Under the pieces are notes generated by a model. That model did not search any database, was not told where the DNA came from, and saw only the letters and a list, made by a program, of their open reading frames with translations. Positions 57,599 through 64,000 of a DNA stretch of 64,000 nucleotides are shown here, in pieces. The DNA comes from Chryseobacterium ginsenosidimutans. Lineage in GTDB: Bacteria > Bacteroidota > Bacteroidia > Flavobacteriales > Weeksellaceae. The stretch is from the NCBI RefSeq assembly GCF_030823405.1, contig NZ_JAUSXC010000001.1, positions 1,347,001 through 1,411,000 on the forward strand, read 5' to 3'. Positions within the stretch are counted from its first letter, which is position 1; each line of letters starts with the position of its first letter. The translations under genes were made by a program, and so were the position numbers.

Positions 57599-58585
57599 AT
57601 GAGCTGGGCTTTGAAAATGGGAAAGTTTAAAACCAGGGAAGCAGCAGACCATACTATTGGATGCGATTTAATTTACTGGACGGCTGTATGCTTTCCACTG
57701 ACAGATGATTTAGAAAAGTTTCGGAATATAAACAAGTACTTCCAGCTGTATTGCATTTGTGATGACCATGCTGATGAACCGTGGGGTGATGTAAATGAAA
57801 CTATTGGCGGAACCCAAAAACATTGGAAACGGACAATCAAATTACTTGAAACATTAAGAGATGAAACTCCTTGGCAAAAGAAGTTACTCCGTAATATTGC
57901 CATGTTGGTATCAGCGAAATCTTATCAGAGAGCAGCATTCAATTATATGAATAAAATTCTACAAACACAGACACCATCATTTCGGGAAAGATATATAAAT
58001 AGGTTTAAAGAATATCTGGAAAATGTGTCAATACAAATCAACTTTCAAAAAGAAGAAAATCATTTAAATATAGAAAAATATAAAGAATATCGTATTAACA
58101 GCCTTGCTTCAATTCCCTGCACTTTAATGATAGAATACTTATATGATGCACAATTGACTTCGGAAGAATACTATCATCCTGCCTTACAAATGCTTGAAAA
58201 AGTTGCTACTTGGCAGTCTGCACTAACAAATGATTTGTTCTCTTTGTATAAAGAATGCAAAGAAGGCATCTTGGATAATGTAAATAATATTATATCTATT
58301 TTAGTTTTCAACGGAATGAGTATTCAAGAAGCTGTAGATGAAACTTGCAGCCAAATTGAGACAGCAAATAACGATTTTATAAAAATTAGAGATGAGTGGT
58401 TCGAAAGTGGAGAAGAAATATCTAATGCCGTGAAAGCATTTATTTCAGGGATAGAATATTATATGGCAGGAAGTGCGTATTGGCATCGTCAAAGCAAAAG
58501 GTATCATGGTAAAAATTGGGACGGTGTAATAAGTACAGGTTACCTGGAATGGAGCTCTGAAGGAACAATTTACCAAAAACAATGA
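57599..58585 (+). CDS. Class I terpene synthase (5' end doubtful)
   Basis: Cyclises an isoprenyl diphosphate. The intact frame from ATG 57599 has 328 residues with the Asp-rich motif CICDDHADE (about 53-60), the NSE triad NDLFSLYKE (N211, S215, E219) and the RY pair near HRQSKRYHG. However, the same frame is open upstream to 57485, and its residues RFYLREIYQPFEVKCSPLY resemble the conserved N-terminus of bacterial terpene cyclases. A good ATG (57481) stands at its head but is one base out of frame. Removing one A from the run of five at 57490-57494 joins MNKK to IYTKQVPL. Either the gene is frameshifted or translation begins at 57599. Chryseobacterium species are known to carry diterpene synthases; the product here is unknown. 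Confidence 0.85.
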   Translation: MSWALKMGKFKTREAADHTIGCDLIYWTAVCFPLTDDLEKFRNINKYFQLYCICDDHADEPWGDVNETIGGTQKHWKRTIKLLETLRDETPWQKKLLRNIAMLVSAKSYQRAAFNYMNKILQTQTPSFRERYINRFKEYLENVSIQINFQKEENHLNIEKYKEYRINSLASIPCTLMIEYLYDAQLTSEEYYHPALQMLEKVATWQSALTNDLFSLYKECKEGILDNVNNIISILVFNGMSIQEAVDETCSQIETANNDFIKIRDEWFESGEEISNAVKAFISGIEYYMAGSAYWHRQSKRYHGKNWDGVISTGYLEWSSEGTIYQKQ

Positions 58586-58600
58586 ATTAATAAGTAAAAT

Positions 58601-58639
58601 AAAAAAGCAATCGACTGATATTCAGAAGATTGCTTTTTT
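58601..58639 (+). terminator. Terminator of the terpene synthase gene
   Basis: AAAAAAGCAATC (58601-58612) pairs with GATTGCTTTTTT (58628-58639) around a 15-base loop. It abuts the tRNA-Gln gene on the other strand. Confidence 0.82.
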
Positions 58640-58643
58640 GTTG

Positions 58644-58714
58644 TAGACCCATAGGGATTCGAACCCCAACTGACGGTACCAAAAACCGGAGTGCTACCGT
58701 TACACTATGGGTCT
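58644..58714 (-). tRNA. tRNA-Gln (UUG)
   Basis: Minus strand, 71 bases without CCA. Acceptor AGACCCA / TGGGTCT with discriminator A, D-arm with GGTAGC, anticodon loop TTTTGGT giving anticodon TTG, T loop GTTCGAATC. The anticodon stem has one C-U mismatch at the top pair (27-43). All other stems are regular. Confidence 0.93.
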
Positions 58715-58943
58715 ATTTTTTTGGTGGTGCAAATCTATATAATTTATTTTAAATATAAAAGTCGAAATTAAAAAATAATTCTTAAAAAGTACTTTCACAG
58801 TCTTTATTTATTGATATTCAAATAATTATTTTTATTAAATTTTTAAGAAAACAGATAACTATTTTCAAGTTTTTGATGGTTATTAATTCTGTCTTATTGA
58901 TTAGCATAAATTTCTTTTAAAAAATCAAGTAAAATAAAAACCT

Positions 58944-58951
58944 TATCTTTG
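58944..58951 (+). promoter_or_regulatory. -7 element of der
   Basis: TATCTTTG at 58944-58951; the ATG of der is 60 bases later. A matching TTG at -33 was not found. The 229 bases between the tRNA and this element are AT-rich with no gene seen. Confidence 0.45.
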
Positions 58952-59011
58952 CAAAAAATTGGGCTCCAAAAGTTGGAGAAACCCATTAATAATTATTTAT
59001 TAAACATTTTT

Positions 59012-60322
59012 ATGTCGAATATTGTCGCAATCGTTGGGCGCCCCAACGTAGGAAAATCCACACTTTTTAATCGTTTTCTGGAAAGAAGAGAAGCTATCGT
59101 AGATTCTACGGCTGGTGTAACAAGAGACCGTCATTACGGGAAATCTGACTGGAACGGAGTAGATTTTACTGTTATTGATACAGGAGGTTATGAGGTAAAT
59201 AATGATGATGTTTTTCAGGAAGAAATTTCAAAACAGGTTCAGTTGGCTATTGATGAGGCTACATCGATCATTTTTATGCTGAATGTAGAAGAAGGTCTTA
59301 CGGATACGGATTATGAGATCCACGAGATGTTAAGAAGATCAAATAAGCCTGTATATATTGTTATTAATAAAGTAGATTCTGCGAAAGAAGAAGTAGATGC
59401 CACAGAATTTTATCAGTTAGGAATTGAAAAATATTATACTTTATCTTCTGCTACAGGATCCGGAACAGGAGAAATTTTAGATGATATCGTTAGAGATTTT
59501 CCAACAACAGATTATAAAGATCCGTTTGAGGGACTTCCAAAAATTACCATTGCAGGTCGTCCGAACGTAGGAAAATCTACTTTAACGAATGCTTTGCTTG
59601 ATGTCGACAGAAATATTGTAACAGATGTTGCCGGAACTACAAGAGACAGTATCCAGACGCTTTATAATAAATTCGGGCACGAATTTGTATTGGTAGATAC
59701 TGCCGGAATGAGAAGGAAATCTAAAGTAAATGAAGATTTGGAATTCTATTCTGTAATGAGATCGATTCGTTCTATTGAATATTCTGATGTGGTAATTATC
59801 ATGGTTGATGCAACTCTTGGTTGGGAATCTCAGGATATGAATATCTTTGGTTTAGCACAGAAAAACAGAAAAGGAATTGTAATTGTGGTTAATAAATGGG
59901 ATCTTATTGAAGATAAGCATACCAATACGATCAGAGATTTCGAAAAAACAATTAGAGATAAAATCGGTCAGTTCAGCGATATTCCAATTTTGTTTGTATC
60001 GGCTTTAACGAAACAGAGAATTCTGAAAGCTGTTGAAATGGCAATGACAGTTTATGAAGATCGTAAAAAGAAGATCAAAACTTCAAAATTAAATGAAGTA
60101 ATGCTTCCTATTTTCGAAGCAATGCCGCCGCCGTCAAATAAAGGAAAATATATTAAAATCAAATATTGTGTGCAGCTTCCGACGCCGTCGCCGCAATTTG
60201 TATTCTTCTGCAACTTACCACAATACGTAAAAGAACCTTACAAAAGATTTACTGAAAATCAATTGAGAAAGCAATTCGGATTTACCGGAGTTCCGATTGA
60301 AGTTTATTTCAGACAAAAATAA
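59012..60322 (+). CDS. der: Ribosome biogenesis GTPase Der (EngA)
   Basis: 436 residues from ATG 59012 (the TTG at 58949 is part of the promoter). Two GTPase domains in tandem: first G1 GRPNVGKSTLF (about 8-18), DTGGYE, NKVD; second G1 GRPNVGKSTLT (about 181-191), DTAGMRRKSK, NKWDL. The KH-like C-terminal domain ends FTGVPIEVYFRQK. Needed for large-subunit assembly. Single gene. Confidence 0.97.
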   Translation: MSNIVAIVGRPNVGKSTLFNRFLERREAIVDSTAGVTRDRHYGKSDWNGVDFTVIDTGGYEVNNDDVFQEEISKQVQLAIDEATSIIFMLNVEEGLTDTDYEIHEMLRRSNKPVYIVINKVDSAKEEVDATEFYQLGIEKYYTLSSATGSGTGEILDDIVRDFPTTDYKDPFEGLPKITIAGRPNVGKSTLTNALLDVDRNIVTDVAGTTRDSIQTLYNKFGHEFVLVDTAGMRRKSKVNEDLEFYSVMRSIRSIEYSDVVIIMVDATLGWESQDMNIFGLAQKNRKGIVIVVNKWDLIEDKHTNTIRDFEKTIRDKIGQFSDIPILFVSALTKQRILKAVEMAMTVYEDRKKKIKTSKLNEVMLPIFEAMPPPSNKGKYIKIKYCVQLPTPSPQFVFFCNLPQYVKEPYKRFTENQLRKQFGFTGVPIEVYFRQK

Positions 60323-60327
60323 ATGGT

Positions 60328-60362
60328 AATCCCTTTTAGAAAAATCTAAAAGGGATTTTTAT
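60328..60362 (+). terminator. der terminator
   Basis: A perfect 13-base stem (60328-60340 with 60345-60357, AATCCCTTTTAGA / TCTAAAAGGGATT) and an AAAA loop, followed by T. Confidence 0.88.
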
Positions 60363-60406
60363 TCTTAATTAAATTTTATAAATTAGAAAAAAATTATTTC
60401 AAAATA

Positions 60407-61060
60407 ATGAACACAACCGTTTTATCAGATCAGTTTTCTTTAGTTAATTCTTGGATCAATGAACTTCGAAACGTAGAAATTCAGCATGACCGAATGAGAT
60501 TCCGTAGAAATATGGAAAGAATTGGAGAAATTGCCGCCTTTGAGATCAGTAAAAGTTTGGAACAAAAAGAAATTGAAATTCAGACACCTTTAGATACAAT
60601 TAAAGGTAAAGAAATTGCTGTTCAGCCAGTTATTACAACAATTTTAAGAGCTGGAGTTCCTTTATTTCAGGGTATTTTAAATTATTTTGACAGAGCAGAT
60701 TGCGGTTTTGTAGCTGCTTACAGGAAACATGATGCCAACGATTATTTTTCAATAAAACAGGATTATTTAACGTGCCCGAATATCGACGGAAGACCTCTAA
60801 TCGTTGCAGATCCAATGTTGGCAACCGGTGCATCTTTAATCGAAGCAATCAAAGATTTGTTAACGAACGGAACTCCAACGCAACTTCACATTGTTGCAGC
60901 AATAGCTTCAAAACAAGGCGTTGAAACCATAGAAAAAGCTTATCCTGATGCAAAAATCTGGGTGGGAGCAATCGACGAACAGTTAACGTCAAAAGGTTAT
61001 ATTACACCGGGACTGGGCGATGCAGGAGATTTAAGCTACGGAGAAAAACTTCAGAGATAA
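60407..61060 (+). CDS. upp: Uracil phosphoribosyltransferase
   Basis: Salvages uracil to UMP. 217 residues: TTILRAGVPLFQGIL (about 76-90), the PRPP loop IVADPMLATGASLIEAI (about 139-155), and the C-terminal GLGDAGDLSYGEKL, which binds uracil. Cytoplasmic. It ends 2 bases from the convergent alpha/beta hydrolase gene, with no terminator between. Confidence 0.95.
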   Translation: MNTTVLSDQFSLVNSWINELRNVEIQHDRMRFRRNMERIGEIAAFEISKSLEQKEIEIQTPLDTIKGKEIAVQPVITTILRAGVPLFQGILNYFDRADCGFVAAYRKHDANDYFSIKQDYLTCPNIDGRPLIVADPMLATGASLIEAIKDLLTNGTPTQLHIVAAIASKQGVETIEKAYPDAKIWVGAIDEQLTSKGYITPGLGDAGDLSYGEKLQR

Positions 61061-61062
61061 TT

Positions 61063-61749
61063 TTAAGAGAGTTTCCAGAAATCTTTCATTATATTTAATA
61101 ATAAATTGGGTCGTATTTTATCCAACGGATGTTTTGTGTCCGGAAGTATGGCTAATCTTGCATTGGGAAGACTTCTGTAAACTTCTGTACTTTCTTCAAT
61201 CGTCACCATATTATCTTTATCACCTACCATGACCTGAACAGGAATATTTATTGTTGCCAATTGATTTTTTAAAGGTGGATTTTTACCCAAAGAAATCATC
61301 ATTTCAGCAATTGCAGGAAGCAATTTTTTCCATTTCGAACCATGTTGAGACTCTAAAAGTTCAGCATATTTAGGGACTTTCTCAGCAATAACATCAGGAT
61401 TAAGCATCTTACTTTCTTTCAAAGCCTTTTCTTCTGCCCAATCGAATTTTGTTCCTAAAGTCATGATCGAATTTACATTTTCAGGATGTTGACTGGCATA
61501 ACAAAGCGCAACATAGCCACCCATACTGTGCCCGAAAATATAGACATCTTTTAAATTTTCTTTTTCAATATATTCTTTTAGTTCCTGCGTATATTTTTCA
61601 ATAGTAATTCCGTTTTCAGGAAGTTCAACATCTCCATGACCTGAAAATAAAGGGGTATAAATCGTAAAGTATTTTGATAGCTCTTCTTTAAAGGGTTCAA
61701 AAATATCGCTGTGACCTAAAGCTCCGTGCAATAAAATAAGATTCAGCAT
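61063..61749 (-). CDS. Alpha/beta hydrolase
   Basis: 228 residues. The oxyanion region LLHGALGHSDIF is followed by the nucleophile elbow FGHSMGGYVALCYA (Ser about 71), a lid helix, the acid in VMVGDKDNMV, and the His in LPDTKHPLDKI. Complete triad; substrate not known. No signal peptide. It is convergent with upp and 56 bases from comF on the same strand. Confidence 0.9.
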   Translation of the reverse strand: MLNLILLHGALGHSDIFEPFKEELSKYFTIYTPLFSGHGDVELPENGITIEKYTQELKEYIEKENLKDVYIFGHSMGGYVALCYASQHPENVNSIMTLGTKFDWAEEKALKESKMLNPDVIAEKVPKYAELLESQHGSKWKKLLPAIAEMMISLGKNPPLKNQLATINIPVQVMVGDKDNMVTIEESTEVYRSLPNARLAILPDTKHPLDKIRPNLLLNIMKDFWKLS

Positions 61750-61805
61750 AGTAATTCGTTTGAATGGAAAATTAAGAAAAAGATTTGAATTAATATATGA
61801 TCCGA

Positions 61806-62459
61806 TTACGCATCAATTGCCATCACCAGAACGCTTACTTTATTATCTCCTGCTTTTAAAATTTCCCAGGCAATCGAAGCGATGGTATTTCCTGTTGTAA
61901 AAACATCATCAATCAGTAAAATATGTTTTCCGGAAATATTTTTAGTGATAGAAAATGTATGTTGCGTTTCCAAACGGTGTTGCTTATCTTTTAAAGCCTG
62001 AGCTTTTGAATAGTGGTTTCTCTTAATAAGTTCATGATCGAAAGGAATGCTGTAAAACTCAGACAGAGTTTCTGTGAATAAGTGCAGCTGATTATAACCT
62101 CTTTCTTTCAGTTTTTTCGGATGCAAAGGTACTGAAACAAGTAAATCAGGTTTCTCGTTTTTAAAATCCAGACGTTCGGTGGTCCAGTCAGCAACAATTT
62201 TTCCTACATTTTCTCTGCTTTTATATTTCAAATCATGAATAATTTTCCGACTCAGATTTTCTTTTTCGAACTGCATTAATGCAAAAGTATTTTCAACAGG
62301 AAATAGTAGTTTGCATTTTTCTTTTATAAAATTATCGTCAAAATAATTATGATGTGTAAAGTGAATCTGTTCAAAACAAAGATTACAAACCAGTAAATTG
62401 CCATCAATAATTCGGTTACAATCTAAGCAGCGATTCGGGAAGAAAATGTCTAAAATCAT
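61806..62459 (-). CDS. comF: ComF family phosphoribosyltransferase-like protein
   Basis: 217 residues. The N-terminal Cys motif (CLDCNRII, CNLCFEQI) is the zinc finger of ComF; the PRTase loop is LLIDDVFTTGNTIAS (about 183-197), preceded by KRNHYSKAQALKDKQHR. Related to DNA uptake in competent bacteria; here its role is not tested. Divergent from the thioesterase gene. Confidence 0.92.
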   Translation of the reverse strand: MILDIFFPNRCLDCNRIIDGNLLVCNLCFEQIHFTHHNYFDDNFIKEKCKLLFPVENTFALMQFEKENLSRKIIHDLKYKSRENVGKIVADWTTERLDFKNEKPDLLVSVPLHPKKLKERGYNQLHLFTETLSEFYSIPFDHELIKRNHYSKAQALKDKQHRLETQHTFSITKNISGKHILLIDDVFTTGNTIASIAWEILKAGDNKVSVLVMAIDA

Positions 62460-62565
62460 TTGTGTATTGTGTAAGACGAATATAAGTAATTTGCCTGAAT
62501 TTTTTATATTTCAATTCGATAACATTTATTTTTATGTTCTATTTTTGAGTAAATATTTGAAGAAG

Positions 62566-62949
62566 ATGAGTTTGATTTTTAAAAAGCAAATACGGGTAAC
62601 GGAAGATCATATTGATCAGAATAACCATGTCAATAATGTTCAGTATGTAAAATGGGTCGAAGAGATTGCCGGTGAACATTGGGATTTTGTGAAGCATGTA
62701 ACAGAATATCCTGAAGATATCTGGATGCTTGTCGATCATCATATTCAATATAAAAAACAGGTATATTTGGACGATATTATCACAATAAAAACGTATCCCC
62801 AAACACCGGATGGTGCCAAACAGCCTAGAAAAGTTGAGTTTTACTGTAATGATAAACTTGTGGTAGACTCGCTTACACTTTGGGTATTAATTGATGTAAA
62901 AACTCGGAGGATTAAAAGGTTGGAAAATGATTGGTTGGAGAAATTGTAA
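62566..62949 (+). CDS. Hot-dog thioesterase
   Basis: 127 residues from ATG 62566 (MSLIFKKQIR); the frame extends upstream to 62398, but that part overlaps comF. Hot-dog motifs DHIDQNNHVNNVQYVKWVEE (the D-x-N-x-H-V-N-N pattern of acyl-ACP/acyl-CoA thioesterases) and DHHIQYKKQVYLDDIITIKTYP. Probable acyl-CoA thioesterase, substrate unknown. Its stop codon abuts the stop codon of the TlpA-like gene. Confidence 0.88.
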   Translation: MSLIFKKQIRVTEDHIDQNNHVNNVQYVKWVEEIAGEHWDFVKHVTEYPEDIWMLVDHHIQYKKQVYLDDIITIKTYPQTPDGAKQPRKVEFYCNDKLVVDSLTLWVLIDVKTRRIKRLENDWLEKL

Positions 62950-63447
62950 TTATTCATTCAAAATTTTGACAATGGTATCGAATTTTGTCTCATCTACAAT
63001 TCCTGTGATTTCTTTAATATTTCCATTTTTATCAACAATAAAAGTTAAAGGATTTCTTAAAATGGGAAAATAAGATTTTAATTCCTGTCCGGAATCTGTG
63101 ATGTGCAGAAAATTAAATTCTCGTTTTGCCAGAAACCTTTCAACTTTATCTTTATTATCTTGAGTAATAGCAATAAAATTGACTTTATCACCTAAAATTT
63201 CTTTCAATTTATTTAAATAGGGAAGTTCTTTGATACAAGGTTCGCAGATTGTTGACCAGAAATTAATTAGTGTAATTTTTCCTTTTAAATCATTAGGATT
63301 AAAATTTCTATCATCAGAATTCTTGTAATTTTCAATAGGAAAATGTTTTCCGATCTTACCTTCCAGATCTGGTTGGGTGAAAAAATGTCTCTGCTGGGCT
63401 TTTATTGATAGGCTTATTATCAATAAAAATATAGTTATAGTTTTCAT
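62950..63447 (-). CDS. TlpA-like thioredoxin-fold protein
   Basis: 165 residues with a signal peptide ending near SIKAQ. Thioredoxin motif is INFWSTICEPCIKELP (CEPC in place of CGPC). Then NFIAITQDNKDKVERFL, FILHITDSG-like segment, and PLTFIVDKNGNIKEITG with the cis-Pro. Periplasmic thiol-disulfide oxidoreductase, likely a reductase for c-type cytochromes or other envelope thiols. Convergent with the thioesterase with no gap between the stop codons. Confidence 0.9.
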   Translation of the reverse strand: MKTITIFLLIISLSIKAQQRHFFTQPDLEGKIGKHFPIENYKNSDDRNFNPNDLKGKITLINFWSTICEPCIKELPYLNKLKEILGDKVNFIAITQDNKDKVERFLAKREFNFLHITDSGQELKSYFPILRNPLTFIVDKNGNIKEITGIVDETKFDTIVKILNE

Positions 63448-63516
63448 GATTTGATAACGCCGTTATTTGATTCTTATTTTAAGAAAAGAAGGTTTAGTCG
63501 TATTTAAAGAACGTTA

Positions 63517-63544
63517 TTGAAACGAACCAAATTCCTTATCTTTG
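63517..63544 (+). promoter_or_regulatory. queD promoter, leaderless transcript likely
   Basis: TTG (63517-63519), 17 bases, TATCTTTG (63537-63544). The ATG is at 63549, only 4 bases after the element, so the transcript should start at or within a base or two of the ATG. Confidence 0.65.
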
Positions 63545-63548
63545 CACC

Positions 63549-63992
63549 ATGATACGTATTACAAAGATTTTTACATTCGAAACAGCTCATGTGCTGTATA
63601 ACTACGATGGAAAATGTAAAAATATGCACGGACATTCTTATAAGCTGTTTGTAACGGTAAAAGGAAAGCCTGTAAATGATTTGGAGAACCCTAAAAATGG
63701 GATGGTAGTGGATTTTGGTGATATCAAAAGTATCGTAAAATCAGAAATTGTAGATGTTTGGGATCATTCTGTGTTGATCAACGGACTTTCGCCACATAAA
63801 GAATTGGGTGAAACTCTGGAAGATCAAGGTCATAAAGTGATTTATTGCACATTTCAGCCGACTTGTGAAAATATGCTGTACGCTATTGCTGCGAAAGTGA
63901 AATCAAAACTTCCGGAAGGAATTTCTTTGGCATATCTTAAACTTCACGAAACCGAAAACTCTTACGGAGAGTGGTTTGCAGAAGACAATTAA
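63549..63992 (+). CDS. queD: 6-carboxy-5,6,7,8-tetrahydropterin synthase
   Basis: Queuosine/7-deazaguanine pathway, second step. 147 residues: FETAHVLYNYDGKCKNMHGHSYKL holds the catalytic Cys in GKCKNMHGH and the zinc His residues (HGHS plus the first AHVL His); the Asp in VVDFGDIKS, DHSVLIN, and the C-terminal LHETENSYGEW finish the family. Cytoplasmic. It is the last complete gene in the window. Confidence 0.95.
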   Translation: MIRITKIFTFETAHVLYNYDGKCKNMHGHSYKLFVTVKGKPVNDLENPKNGMVVDFGDIKSIVKSEIVDVWDHSVLINGLSPHKELGETLEDQGHKVIYCTFQPTCENMLYAIAAKVKSKLPEGISLAYLKLHETENSYGEWFAEDN

Positions 63993-64000
63993 TAATTTAT

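Noticed and set aside
62398..62565. Longer N-terminus for the thioesterase
   Set aside because: It would overlap comF and does not resemble a hot-dog protein; the ATG at 62566 starts exactly at the domain.

Overview
The window looks like a chromosomal segment from a Flavobacteriia species, most likely Chryseobacterium or a close Weeksellaceae relative. The reasons are low G+C, genes with almost no Shine-Dalgarno sequences, repeated promoters of the Bacteroidetes type (TTG, 17-23 bases, TAnnTTTG), SusC/TonB-type and OmpA outer-membrane proteins, a type IX secretion plug protein, a ribosomal DUF4295 gene behind rpmB-rpmG, and many small lipoproteins. Genus-level placement is inference. No rRNA, insertion sequence, prophage or CRISPR array was seen.

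Layout. 1-6 kb: the 3' part of a trehalase gene with a TonB-dependent receptor behind it, an MBL hydrolase and the T9SS plug protein. 6-9 kb: a small toxin-antitoxin-like pair, then an Nfu / lipoprotein / hemH operon (Fe-S and heme). 9-15 kb: gamma carbonic anhydrase, Pif1-like helicase, several lipoproteins, and a nuclease-family pseudogene broken by three single-base losses in A tracts. 15-27 kb: core genes (LLM oxidoreductase, ribB with a dead GTP cyclohydrolase half, fmt, recQ, two tandem OmpA-type proteins, folK, sppA, ftsY, rpmB-rpmG-DUF4295). 27-33 kb: lnt, proC, murB, an aminotransferase. 33-45 kb: two unknown secreted proteins, DUF1801 plus a YiiX-like amidase, a free-standing NIL domain, LemA/DUF2207, murA with Asp at the usual Cys position, DUF4290, a lipoprotein alpha-amylase, a DCC protein and a heme-binding-domain protein. 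45-50 kb: katG, a surface protein, and a cold-shock gene with a leader of about 260 bases. 50-57 kb: the accessory highlight, below. 57-64 kb: a terpene synthase with a suspect 5' end, tRNA-Gln, der, upp, an alpha/beta hydrolase, comF, a thioesterase, a TlpA-like protein and queD.

The best candidate for an undescribed system is the minus-strand operon at 57.2-49.8 kb. It encodes an outer-membrane-factor/glycoside-hydrolase-like fusion, a HlyD/Alg44-like membrane fusion protein, a TackOD1-type zinc-ribbon protein and a processive GT2 synthase, followed by a large surface lipoprotein. The genes are tightly spaced or overlapping behind one good promoter. This reads as a compact, synthase-dependent exopolysaccharide machine in which polymerisation, periplasmic bridging, outer-membrane export and polymer trimming are packed into four proteins. 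A zinc-ribbon protein sits where related systems have a PilZ domain.

All family assignments come from reading motifs; no database search was run.
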